This document shows positions 49,601 to 60,800 of a DNA stretch of 64,000 bases, piece by piece; position 1 is the first letter of the stretch; the number at the start of each line of letters is the position of its first letter. Below the pieces are notes generated by a model that did no database searches, was not told the DNA's origin, and saw only the letters and a program-made list of their open reading frames with translations. The stretch comes from Perkinsus olseni (lineage: Eukaryota; Perkinsozoa; Perkinsida; Perkinsidae): contig JABANP010000273.1 of the NCBI GenBank assembly GCA_013115135.1, positions 1-64,000 of the forward strand. Direction: 5' to 3'. The position numbers and the translations under genes were made by a program.

Positions 49601-50722
49601 GAGCGAGCTCGTTATCAGGCTCATTCCGATTCGACCCGACACGGCCACCGCTCCGCCTCCCTTCATCGATGAGATGACCGCCCCGCACAATCGCGAAGTC
49701 TACCGCTGCGGCCGCTGGGCTGCTGGGAAAGTAACCCTCGCCTGGAGGCTTTCAGAAGGAGAGCCTCTGTAGGTGATGCTGCCGAGTCGAGTGTGGACGG
49801 GAGTTCTCGTGGAAGCCTTTCGAAGTGAAAGCTTCATGTCGATCGTGGAGAGCCTCCTCAAGCACACTTCAAAGTAAGCGGCCACTGGGAGCTGTTAGGC
49901 CAATGATTCTAATTCATTTTGAATCGCGCTAGAGGCCGGTGGGCGTTAGGTAGGGACTAGCTGGAAAAGAATAACCCGGTCGCGTGTGGGCTCTTGACGC
50001 ACGTACTACCTCGTTGTGGGGGATGTAGTAGTTAAGAGTAGATCGGGCTCATAGTGAACGAGATAGAGCAGATAGGAAATAGTTGGGAGTTGATAATGCT
50101 AGTATGAGCACAGCTCGATTGTGTTATGTAGACAATGCGTAGGCACTGGGTGGTGGCGACCCCCCACTTCCGTTCTCCCCAATCTAGCGGATTACCACTC
50201 CCCTTGTGCGGTCTCAGGATCGAGGCAGTTGATGCTTCCTGGATAACCAAACCCTACGGTCAACTTCGCAGGCATTTCCTCAGTAGACGAAGGACGTGGT
50301 CGTCCACCAACCGATCGCTCCGAAATCAGGAACTTCTGGATCTCTGCCCGTCGCGATAGTCCGCACCGTCGAGTACGTTCTAACGCCGGAGGCTCGAGGA
50401 GACGACGATGACGACGGGTAGGCCGCAGCTGCCTTCCAGCTGCCCGACCGAGCTCCTGTCTGGCCCAGTCCCGAGGGAATGGCTGGAGTGACCATGTCCC
50501 ACCCGATGCTGCTCACCAACCCACCCCATGAGCTGCCCCTCAGCAAAGGTGAAATCATCTCACAGCTCGGCAGGCGGCCACCTCCTCACAGGAGATTCGG
50601 TCATAGTCCTGCGGGAGAATCGCCATCACTTCCCTGCTGCTCGACGAGATGAGTGCGAAACAGTACAGAAGCGGCCGATGAGTAGTCCCTCTCCCGATGC
50701 CCTGCAACCCTACTGGCGGTGA
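43606..50722 (+). CDS. BK (Slo)-type potassium channel with two RCK domains, many exons
   Basis: Six-TM plus RCK K+ channel. A membrane segment, LGLYIVIALVLAGLNLLL, follows an acceptor at about 44017-44028. The large exon to about 45180 contains the remaining helices and the pore, TITTVGLGDFKPQS, then the start of RCK1, LNVLVTGDPDLDSLVNFI. RCK1 continues in later exons: EDAENALRVLATKRAVENYK (about 46155-46215), YRGWAFTDILHQS (about 47100) and ELSVYINPGSLYRV (about 47460-47500). RCK2 pieces are WYLQGDPLKASHLRRAGYL and RARAIMVHSNKD (about 49210-49300), YRCGRWAAGK joined by intron GTAACCC...CTGTAG (49730-49771) to VMLPSRVWTGVLVEAF, then HPMLLTNPPHELPLSKG and DSVIVLREN. The start is uncertain (43606 or 43808). 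Exons near 46.7 kb and 47.6-49.1 kb are not assigned. I saw no clear calcium bowl. Confidence 0.82.
45693..45736. repeat. Foldback with 10-bp arms in a K+ channel intron
   Basis: GATTCTGGAA (45693-45702) pairs with TTCCAGAATC (45727-45736). The 24-nt loop contains CGTGTAAAAATGA, which also spans the loop end of the foldback in ACOX intron 1. Confidence 0.7.
46988..47007 (-). repeat. 20-nt GTGGCGCGCGACAT motif in a K+ channel intron
   Basis: On the minus strand it reads AATTTCGTGGCGCGCGACAT, identical over 20 nt to the plus-strand sequence at 60571-60590 in a PRP8 intron. Confidence 0.8.
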
Positions 50723-52538
50723 CGATCAGAACGATATCAGTCCATGCGCAGCGTCAGGCTGTCACGATGGGTGCCCGGTGCTTCGAGGAGGGAGACGGAA
50801 CCTCGCACAGAGAACAAGTGGGTGCTTCAGTTGCTCATCATCCTCGGTGTTCCTTCAAAAGTGTTGTTACCTGTGCAGACCGACAGACGACTCGCCGGTA
50901 CCTGCGGGTCGTCTGAGCTTCCGTCGGAGTGCGCTGGCTGCCTTGGTCGTAGCGGCAGCTAAGAAGGGAGGGGACACCGAACAGGAACTGGTGAACCGAC
51001 CCTGATGAGAATCCGATGACGGTCTTGCCTCCTACGGGCTCTAGCAATCATCCAAAGACTGTTCGTGGACGATCGGCATTGGGCAGACCAAAGGCCATGT
51101 CATTCCCTTCGTCTCATCTCTCACTGATCGTTAACCCCTCCGGGTGAGAGCCATAACACCTGAAGACTCGTCAGTAAATCATTGAGGGCGCACATACTCG
51201 ACCATGCATCATGGGCCGGTCTCGTTGTTCCCAACGGAATCTTCTTACTGCGCGTGGTGTTGCACTAACGCGTCCTACAGGAGACGGAGGAGGCGGAGTA
51301 CCAGAAGGCCAAGGAGGAGCTGGTCGAGAGTGACAAGCAGCACCGCCGAGCATTCGGCAGCTTTTGGTCTCCAACCGGTCTTGAGGCGGGAAGTCGAAGA
51401 ACCTCGATAATATCGGGGAGCAGGAGGTCCTCAGCGAACCCTGAGGCCCCTCACTCCGTACCATCTGCTGCCGAAGGTGGGACGGCGCCCGCGTTGCTTG
51501 GCGATGGGCTGCTCCTGCTGGCCAGGTCCCCGCCGCGAGTCCGTAGAGAGCCACCAGACACAGGAGACAGTATCATCGTTCGGGTCTGTCTCGAGTGAGG
51601 GTACGTTGAGTGCGAAGGGTCGCTGAACCAACCCAACCGAGAGTAACACAGACCCAGTCAGATCCACTGAGATACATTAAATTACAAGTACTGATAACTC
51701 TAACTTATAGCTTCACAATATGCGCTAAGATATTCATGGGAAAGTTCGAGGCATCGCTGCATGAGCTCTTCCGGTCACCTGGCCGAGTGCGAGTGCGATT
51801 GTCCGCTTTCCCTGTAGCTACTGCTACAGCCCAGCGGTCGTCATCAAGCAAGCAAGTGCGCATCGTCCCACACTGGGAGGACGAGGAGGCTGCGGCGGTG
51901 GCCCCCAACCCACGAAGGCGGAGACGGAGCTCCCTGGCTGAAACCATCATGCAGACAACGGAGATCTTGAAGGACTACGGCGCTCGTCGCGGGGTAGCCA
52001 GCCGGCGTGGTCAGCGGGATGGAGTGCTGTCTCGCTCTATCAGTCAGCTGAGCCCGCTCCTCAAGGCCTCCTCAATACACTCGCGAAAAAGAGTTTGATC
52101 TCCGCAGGTGAGGAAAGGATCATGCCTCGGAAGCCATCGGCTCATCTGTTAGACGGAGAAGTCGTCCTGCCGGACATCGCCAGCTTGACCGGACACGGTT
52201 CATCACTGACTAGCGGCGGCGGCGTCGGGCGAGACGAGTGAGTTCATATCGATCCGTCACCCACTGGTTCAGCCCTATGCAGGTTTCCGAGGCGAAGCAC
52301 CGCCCACTGGTGAGTTGCCACGTTTCAATGATCCGTTCAGTCTGGAGGTTGCAGTACGAGCGAGTTGAAAGGTCCTCATTGGCCGGAGCCCCCATCTACC
52401 GCTGACTCGACCGGGCGAAGGCGCATCAGCACGACGGTGGGGCAGGTGAACCCCATGGAGAAGTACGGCTCCTTTTCGAGCTTTGAGAGAGTCCAACCTC
52501 AACAGCAGGTTCACCCGCCCGTCCTGAGCTTAACATGA
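50723..52538 (+). CDS. Possible further exons of the K+ channel C-terminal tail (or a separate small gene)
   Basis: After ALQPYW at 50720 a GTGACG donor and GCGTCAG acceptor (42 nt) allow continuation as RLSRWVPGASRRETEPRTEN. Further exon-like frames follow: ETEEAEYQKAKEELVESDK after TCCTACAG at about 51281, RIVPHWEDEEAAAVA with SLAETIMQTTEILKDYG (51860-52000), and VNPMEKYGSFSSFERVQPQ ending at 52538. All are charged and Ser-rich, as in a cytoplasmic regulatory tail. There is no recognised domain, and the joins are not proven. Confidence 0.35.
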
Positions 52539-53086
52539 TGATGGTGTCATCTGGCTCGTTGCTTCTCAATGTGATAGTCGTTGCGTACTGGAGTTGACTG
52601 GTTGAGGCTGTGCCGGTAGCATAAAATCCGACCGAGTCTTTCCGCGACATCACGAACGCTATTAAAGCTCCTCGTAAAGCAGGCAGAGTCACAAGCCTCG
52701 GCGAATGAGCAAGCTAGGCCATAACGTGAACAGCACCGACCACCGAGCTACTGGTCAGTACGAGTGGGGCTGAGTGCTGGCTTTCGCTTTTGCCAGGCGA
52801 AGGCTGGTCTCGTGATAAGCCACCCCATGAGCAGCTTCACTGTGAGCGCAAGTCGTTGATAAGAAAGTGAAAACTCTTCTATGGAAGCTAACGCGAGCCG
52901 ACGGAATAACGGCTGCAGCCCTGAGCAGAGCTGGTTAGGACGCGACTGAAAGAAATCTGTAAAAGGTGAGCATACGAGGGGGATGATATACTCAGATTGG
53001 AATTGGGAGCGCTCTGGATCATCACGGAACTCTTTTCTTCACACGTCTGAGTGCCGTAGAGTATTCGAAATGGTGTTTTGTGTCTT
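52539..53086. other. Intergenic between the channel tail and the S1/P1 nuclease
   Basis: The genes on either side converge. I see no coding frame or repeat of note. Confidence 0.4.
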
Positions 53087-54154
53087 CTATGAGGGGATCA
53101 CAGAATTGCCACGCTGCTGCACCATGAACCCTTCCGTCTGTCGCAGTTCGGCTGATATCCTTCTGAGAGCTGCAGCCAGGCGAACGCTCGATTTCATCAC
53201 CTGCATGAACGCAGCGTCCAGGAATCTGTCGAGATAGGCCTCAGTCACGACGGTCCCTTGGGCCCCCACATAAAGTGCCTCCTTGTTGTCTAGGAAGTAC
53301 TGCCTTGTCTCCGAGACCACAGTGTCGATGCAGCTATCGAACTCACCGCTACACTCAGTGTACCATCCTCGCACCAGCTCAGGGTGAATCAACAAGAGGA
53401 AATCATATTTTTCCCTCATCATCTTATAGAGGGTTTCTTGAAAGGGATAGCGCTCCTGCTCGAAGCCAGCCATCTGGTCAATGTAGTTCCTCTTGAAGAC
53501 CCCCCTCAACTCGTGATCGAACATATCAGCATCCCAGAGGGTGTGGACGGTGGTCGTCTTGTTGTCCGCACAAAAGCCGCATTGAACGCTATGCTTGAAC
53601 CCGCCCAAATCGTACTGGTCGCCACAGTGGAAGGGGTTGTGAAGATCTTGAAAGTAATGCGCGATAGAGTAGGTAGACTCCCGCTTGAACCTCTCCAGCA
53701 GAGCGACTTTGTTGAAATCATTCTGACCGTCGTAGAGTGCCTCGTCCAGCACCTTCATCTTCGCGTTGATATAAACAACCCGTTTGAAGTCTTTGTAAAA
53801 AAGAAGCTTCTCTCGAAAATGCCTCAGAGAATTCACAGCATTCGGAGTCTCCATGACTCTCAAACTCTCAGCTTGATCGCGATTATACTCTTCGCCAGAG
53901 GGCATGTTCACGAAGTGGCTTGCCATGGACCAGCCGAATCTTTCGGAATCGCCCGACATGGACCCCGGGCGGTGGTTAGAGTCCGGCCAATTGATATAAC
54001 AGGTTAAATCACCGTTCTTCTGGAGGAGGCGGTCCAGGTCTTCCCTGGGCAGGAGGTCTTCGACCAGCTTCGCTCCGGCGTAGTGGACGTCTTGATTCCA
54101 GCCATCAACGGTCAGGGGGAGGAGAGCCCAAGTGATGACAACGAGACGACTCAT
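53087..54154 (-). CDS. S1/P1-family nuclease (secreted, zinc-dependent)
   Basis: Single-strand nuclease/nucleotidase with three zinc ions, secreted or lysosomal. 355 residues, one exon, typical family length or slightly longer. The signal peptide MSRLVVITWALLPLTVDG is followed by W, the N-terminal residue that in this family ligates zinc with its own backbone (WNQDVHYAG; W and the following H are ligands). Other ligands: WPD (about residue 57), ASHFVNMP, AHYFQDLHNPFHCGDQYDLGG-type block shortened here to HYFQDLHNPFHCG and QYDLGG, and HTLWDADMFDH. The full set appears intact, so it should be active. It would release nucleotides from nucleic acid outside the cell, which fits with the PAP array 12 kb away for phosphate scavenging (inference). 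Confidence 0.92.
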   Translation of the reverse strand: MSRLVVITWALLPLTVDGWNQDVHYAGAKLVEDLLPREDLDRLLQKNGDLTCYINWPDSNHRPGSMSGDSERFGWSMASHFVNMPSGEEYNRDQAESLRVMETPNAVNSLRHFREKLLFYKDFKRVVYINAKMKVLDEALYDGQNDFNKVALLERFKRESTYSIAHYFQDLHNPFHCGDQYDLGGFKHSVQCGFCADNKTTTVHTLWDADMFDHELRGVFKRNYIDQMAGFEQERYPFQETLYKMMREKYDFLLLIHPELVRGWYTECSGEFDSCIDTVVSETRQYFLDNKEALYVGAQGTVVTEAYLDRFLDAAFMQVMKSSVRLAAALRRISAELRQTEGFMVQQRGNSVIPS

Positions 54155-54889
54155 ACAAATAAGAAGAAGCCTTTAAAACGTCTAGAGTGACCCTCCGCGT
54201 ACGCTGGTCGCGAAGAAGTCGGCCTTCGTGCGATGAGGCCATGCGTGTGTTCATTGGTGGCGCCCTCTGCCAGATGTCCTCGTCGGCGTCACATCGCAGA
54301 TTGCAAATTAAGATCTCGTCAGATGTCAAGGTGATGGCCAACCACATCCTTCACGCAAAAGTTGGGTTTAAGGGAGCGTTACTTCCGTAAGCTCGAATGG
54401 TGCGATCTCATAACCACCCTGGGGCAGCTTCAGCGGGGCTAACGGATGCTTCGACGAAGCGTACACAGTAGAAGCAGGAAGGCTACTTTACGAACCGTCT
54501 GATTACACTGCATATCAACGCCACAGAGAGGCCGTGATTGAGCACATCGGCTAGAGTCTAACTAAGCCGGGATCGGCGCTGGACTGTAAACTCATAGTGG
54601 AACCACAGGAAAAGGAAACTTGCCCTTTTTCATTGTCAAGTGCGATCATAGGCCTTCTTGATGCTCTCAATAGTATCCGAGGTTGCTCTCGCGACGTACG
54701 GGTTTGACAAGATGCTTCAATCGGTATCTTTCTTCCCGAGACTGACTATGAACTCAACCCAACCTCTCTTCCCAATGCGTAAGTATGACGATCTTCCGAA
54801 GCGACAAGGGAAACAAATACGTTTTGTCACTCCAACAACAACAACACTCGCGAGGCTTCCACAAGAGGACAGCCGCAATCATATACCCA
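54155..54889. other. Intergenic between S1/P1 nuclease and PRP8
   Basis: Holds the nuclease promoter and the PRP8 3' end, as both genes are on the minus strand. No coding frame is supported. Confidence 0.45.
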
Positions 54890-57800
54890 TTACGCCAGGA
54901 CGTCCTCCCGGTCGGCGATGGTCGTACCTAGAAAAGATACGCTACCCGATAAAACAGAGAGAACAGAAGACCCACCTTCCCGCTGATCGGCCGCCAGAGA
55001 GTTGCTCGAGGGCGCCAGAGACTCTGCGAAATTGAGATGGTGGGAGCGGCGATGGAACTCGTGATAGAAGTCTATCGGATTGTCCACAACCAGCTTGTAC
55101 TCCATATCAGCCTTATGCCTGATAAAAGAAGAACAGAGTGATAGAAAAACCGTCAAATACTAATGAAAATCGGATGACTTCATAATATCTTGAGAATAAT
55201 CACAACGATTTCGACGGCTTACTTGATGCCCATAAAATTGTAATTCCAAATTCCTCCTTCAGGGACGATCCAGAAGCCCAGGAAGCTGTCAGTGAGCAGC
55301 ATTTGAACCTGCCAATAGAAAACTTCCTCTCCTGCCATCGTGCCTCGCTGCGAACTCTCTCACCTTCTCTGCGTGAGTCGGGAGGTAGCCAGTCGGGTTG
55401 GTGGTAGCCTGTTGAATTTGACTGATATTTTCCTTAGCCCACTTGTATCCGGGCGGCGTCAACCTGTTGGAGGAAAATCCGAACGAGAAGTCTTCCTCGC
55501 AGTTCTCACCTATACGCAGTCAAAGAGCAGGAACCAGGCGTGAAGGCACAGGTCATCACGACGCAGGTGTCGACGGACCACAACCGACTGCCGCCACCAG
55601 CGGACTTATGATGATCAGTATGGATCATCTTAGCCGTCATAACGCAGTCATACCTGTTAAATGCCAGAGTCGACCTAAGATACCATCCCCTTGCTAGTCC
55701 TACGGGCTGAGACTCTGTTCTTCATGCGGGCACGTGTGCAGCCATCCGAGCGGCTCCAAGTCGTTGAGGTAGTCGTGATGGGGCAGAGCGTTGGGCAGCG
55801 TGACCGTCTGGTGATTACCCACTTGAGGGACCTGGCATCAATACGAATATGATGTTGACAATTTTATACGCTATGAATGCTTAATATTAGATTTCGTGAT
55901 AGATTCAGGACCTCAATAATCCTTAAGAGATTCATGAAAACAAGGACGCTATTCTGAATGGACAATCCACCGGCCCCTGCCTTACCATGACGAGGCAGCG
56001 GACTTCCTTTACACTCGGGTTGTCCGGAGGGCTCACGCCGTACATGTAGGCACCGATCTCAGTTCGAAGATCCGCAATGGTGATGAACTGCTTCAACACG
56101 TTCTTAGGAAGAACGTAAGTGTAGCCAGCTTCATTAACATCATCCGAGGCGACATAAATATGGTTCGTCCGCAACGCCAAAGAGGTACTCGAGATGGCCC
56201 TGACCCGCCACTCGGTCTTGGAGGCGAAGGTGGCCTGCTCGTATGGCGATTGGGTAGCCACATTCATCTCGTCGCCGTGGACATTGGTCGTCTTGGTCAT
56301 GACCGAGGTGACCTGCGTACTGCCGTCGGTGCTGGCGTTCAACTGCTGCCCTTGTCGCTCGATGTCTTCGACCTGCTGCCTCTGTAAACTCACAGGCGCA
56401 ATCTCCATACCCAAAATGATATCGCGGATCTCGGACTGCGTGAGAGACATCACGTTGACGTTGTTGCGCTTGCCGTAGTCCAACAGGATCATATCCTTCA
56501 TGTCGTTCTCGACCTTGACCCACTGTTCGTCCGTGAGAGTCGGCCAGACGTGATGGCTCTGCGTCTGCACGGTCTTATCCGGCCTCAGGATGACCTTGGC
56601 GCGATCCGGGTTGACGTGGAGGGCCCTCAAAATGAGAATCTGAAAAGCAAAATCGGGGAGGGAATCTTTCGGCTGGCGGCACTTACCAGTCTCGAGAAGG
56701 CGGTGTAACCCGAGCACGTCTTCAACCAGTCATCGTAGAGGTTGAAGAGGACCATATCGGGCTTGGTCGCCTTCAGAATGAGATCACCGAACTTCTCGAT
56801 CTTCATAAGTGCTTGGAAGGGCAGCTGCAACTCCGACCCCTTGATGACGATATTCGGAAAGTCCAGTAGATGCACCTCCAGCGGGTCGAGCATGCCCTTA
56901 CGAGTGACGATGATCTGCTTCGGTTGCTCTTCCACCGGCAGTGACCGAATCAAAGCAGCGACCTCTTCCGCCGTCTTCCACTTAGCCAGCTGACTCAGAC
57001 GCTTCTGACCAGCCCAGACGCTGGTGTGGATGATCTTAAGGAACAGCTGGCCCGTACGAGGATTGAAGATGAAGATCGCACCATTGACGGGCTTCGTAGT
57101 GAGGTTACCCTCGAAAGTCTTATGGATGGTGACACGATAGACATTGGTGTCGTCCACAAACCAGATAATTTGCGACGAGAACAGCTCAGTGTAGTTCTGA
57201 GAGTTCAAGTAGGGCTCCGTCGGCTCACTGCTATAGAGCTGCAGTCCCTTTCTGATTCTCTCACGAAGGACGTACAAGGCCGGGTTGGACTTCATGATCT
57301 TGTTCATAGCCTTCTGAATCAGGGGCTTCCCACCAGGGATCCAGTTGCCGAAGCCAGAGTGCATCGAGTAAGCCAGATCAATGGCCAGCAGGCAACCGGT
57401 CGGGGACGGGTAGATGGACATGTTATCGGTAGTGTAGTCCAAGAACTTGGCTCGGGCGTATCTTTCTATATCATGAGAATCATAGTCGCCCCATCTGAGC
57501 TGGATATCCAACCAGTACTTGGTAGTCTTAGTCTGAGCGTCGAAATTGTCCCGAGGCTCGGTCAACAGCGAGGGCTTGGAGACGTTCCACTTGTAGCTGG
57601 CGAAGAGGAGGACATCCGCACAGGAAGAGTTCATCTTGTAGGACTTCCTGGGATGGATCGTTTCCTTCTGGACCGTATCAATCTCGAGGGCGTCCAGCTC
57701 CTGATCGAAGACTTGGCACATGTCCATCACGATCGATTCGTGAATCTTCTGCCAAAGATGGGCTCGGAAGATCTGGATGAGGGAGATCTTTAGTGTAGGA

Positions 57801-60800
57801 ATCTTTCCGTGCATAAAGATACCAGTAAGGTCAAGCTGCACCTGGAAGCCCACATAGACATTAGCTCTGTTAATAGTAGGACTCCACCACAGAGTGAACC
57901 TTCGATTGGGGATCTGATTCAGACCCGACTTCTGTGCATTAGTTAGCTTCTTGAACCGCATACTCTCCTCGAACCCACTGGCCTTCTCCCAGAACAAACC
58001 CTCCCAAGTCGGGAAGTACGTGCCCTTGAATAACGTGTGCTCCAAGATACCCTCCACGCCACCCAAGGCTTGGATCATATCCGTACGGTAGTTGTTAAGA
58101 TTCCACAGTTTACCATCATGACGTTGATGCGTCCACCAGAACGGGTTGTTGCGGTTCACATGGTACTGTTTGAACTCCATCCTCACTCGCCAGCCCTTGT
58201 CGTAGGCCAGCGTGTGCCTTTCCTTCTGGAAGAGGGTGTTGATTCTGGGAATTCCTCGGTCCCAGGCATCCTCGAGATCCTCCAGAGTAAGTCGGCGATT
58301 CTGCGCTTGAGCTTCCTGTCTCTTCAGAGCGTACTCAGCCCACACCCTCTGGGAATCCAAGAACTCACTCTCCCAGGACTGGATGTATCGATAAAGATTC
58401 GGAATCAGCTGGTCAGAATCGTGAGACATACCGGCCCGGAAGTGAGTGATGCCACCATCAGTCTGGCGACTGACGCGAAGGTCGCTCTGCGGAATCAAGA
58501 TGTGACCCATAGACAGCATACCGAGACCGCCAAGCTCCTTGGGAGTGTAGAAGACCACGGGAGGGAATCTGCTGGGCATCTTCGAGTTGAGACCGATCTT
58601 GATACGAGTCTGGATCTTGTTCTCGCACTTCACGAGAAGGTCGAGCAGGTTCTCCGTGTGGATGACAGCCTCACGATAGTACGTCATCAGACCTGAAGCA
58701 GAGGCGATCCGAAAAGATTTTCCCGTTTTTTCATCAGAATCACTCCCAAGGCCCGTCACCTACCAATCAGACAGGTATTCCACTTGTTGGCGATCTTCGT
58801 GAAAGTGACGCTTCCAGAGGCCATCAGCACTTGCCGCACGCGGTTCTCGAACTTCTTCATACCATCATCATCAACCCTCAGGTACGCCGTAGCAGTGAGC
58901 TCCTTATTTCTCTCGTTCTGCAACCTCCAGCAGGCCTCGCCATGGCCGGTCGAACCAAGCCCGCCCGCGTCAAGCGTCATCTGCTGTCGAATCTTGGGCA
59001 GGATTCTCACTTCGAAACCGCACATGTTGAAGAGAAGGTTCGGATTGTCCTTGGAGAAGACGCTGACGAACGACGTGTCCCAATCCATGGTGGCCAAGGA
59101 TCTCGGCAGACGGTTCTGGATCTCCCAGAAGACCGCACGGCCAAGATTTACGTCATGCTTGATCCTCCTCATACGGCAATCCCGCGGCCAGCACTTCTTG
59201 TTGTTGTAGCCGACGATATTCTCATTATTGGGATCGGGGTTCTCCGTCAGGAAACGCTGGATGAGATCCTTCGCCTCCTCATCAGTGAAGCGGAACAAAA
59301 TGTGGACCTGACAACAGACCAGTGCAGGGTCCAAGGGAAGTTGTGATAAGCGCGAAGAAATGACACTGATGATGCGGGAAAAAGTTGGTACGACGGGAGC
59401 AATTTAAGATACCCGCAAAGTTAATCACAACTATTGAAAACGATCAAAGCTCACCCGAGATTTCAAAAATATACCGATCGATCTTATAATTTACTCTCGA
59501 GAATACGGATGGATTCATCGTCTAAGCTGCATGCGTTGTAGCTGAAGCAAGGGATAGAGCTTAAAAATTGAAGTTTACCCGAATCGTCGATGGCAGAGCC
59601 ACCGATTCAATCATTCATCCTAGCTGTTCAAGATTCGGAGAACCTCCCAGTTTGGGCTGTAAACGCAGTGGACGAAGCGTGTGCTAGGGAGGGGACAAAC
59701 CTCCCGAATATTACCTGGTCAACGTAACGGCAGTACAGGCGGATGGGGTGCCTCTGCTCAGTAGCCAAATCCGTGAACTGCATGAACTCATTAGGCATCC
59801 TCGGTGGACCAGCTATGTCCGAGGCTCGAGTGAGACCCAAGACAAGGAGATCCACAACTAGGGCGTAGTATCTAATAAACCGTCGCCGTGCGGTCGAATA
59901 CACCCGGAGAGGGAGACTTACTGGAAGACGAAACTGGAGAACTGGAGGCCTCGGATGATGCCGTAGCCATTGATGTGGTTCATGTCCTTGAAGTTGATAT
60001 TTACGTTGTTCTTGCCACTCATGTAATCGGCGATGTTGTGATCGACGATGAGACGGAGAAGACGATTCAAGAGGGTCAAATCGATCTTCTCGGCCAGCTT
60101 CGAGTACTGCGTCGTAACCTGCACAGGGGCGATGCCTAGGAGTTATGAAAGGTGTGGTATCACCATAACGAGTGTCTCGTTATTAGAGGTATCCCAGACG
60201 TTGGTCATGTTGTTGACGCCGCAGCAGACCTTGTAGACCAACAGCGGCGGAGGCTCCGAGTCCGACGGCTTCACCCAGTTGGGGAAGAGCATACGTTGAT
60301 CGGCCTGACAAGATGGTATCTTTCGACATCTTCGACCTACTCGTGAAAGCTCACCTCGAGCCAAAGATACTGATCAAGATATGCATCGGTGATCTTCTCC
60401 AGCGGATCTATATCGTAGATGGGGACCAAGTAAAGATACTGGTCGTTGAACTCGATAGAGACCTCCTTGAAGGCCCTCATGGTCAGCAGATGCCGCTTGA
60501 TACGCGACAAAGCCTCATGCGGGTTATCATAAGCTTGCTCGATCAAGGACAGCTCCTCCCTGGAAAATAGAATTTCGTGGCGCGCGACATAATCCACAAC
60601 CAGCCTCCGAACTCACCTCTGGGTTTGATTCAACCTTGCCTTAGCAGCATAGTTTTCCTTGAGCCTTTCCAAGGCCAAAATCAACAGCTTGGTATCATGC
60701 TTGTAGTTCAACGGAGGGAAGGGGATCGGGGAGAATTTACGAGACTCCAACCAGTGGACAGTGTTAGTGTAGATCGCAACACCATCCTCACCACTGATGT

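Noticed and set aside
53384..54007. 207-codon plus-strand frame
   Set aside because: Antisense to the S1/P1 nuclease, whose zinc ligands and signal peptide are clear.
57026..57793. Long plus-strand frames over PRP8 (also 58037-58696 and 60577-61587)
   Set aside because: Antisense shadows of one of the most conserved eukaryotic proteins; the composition is that of reversed codons.
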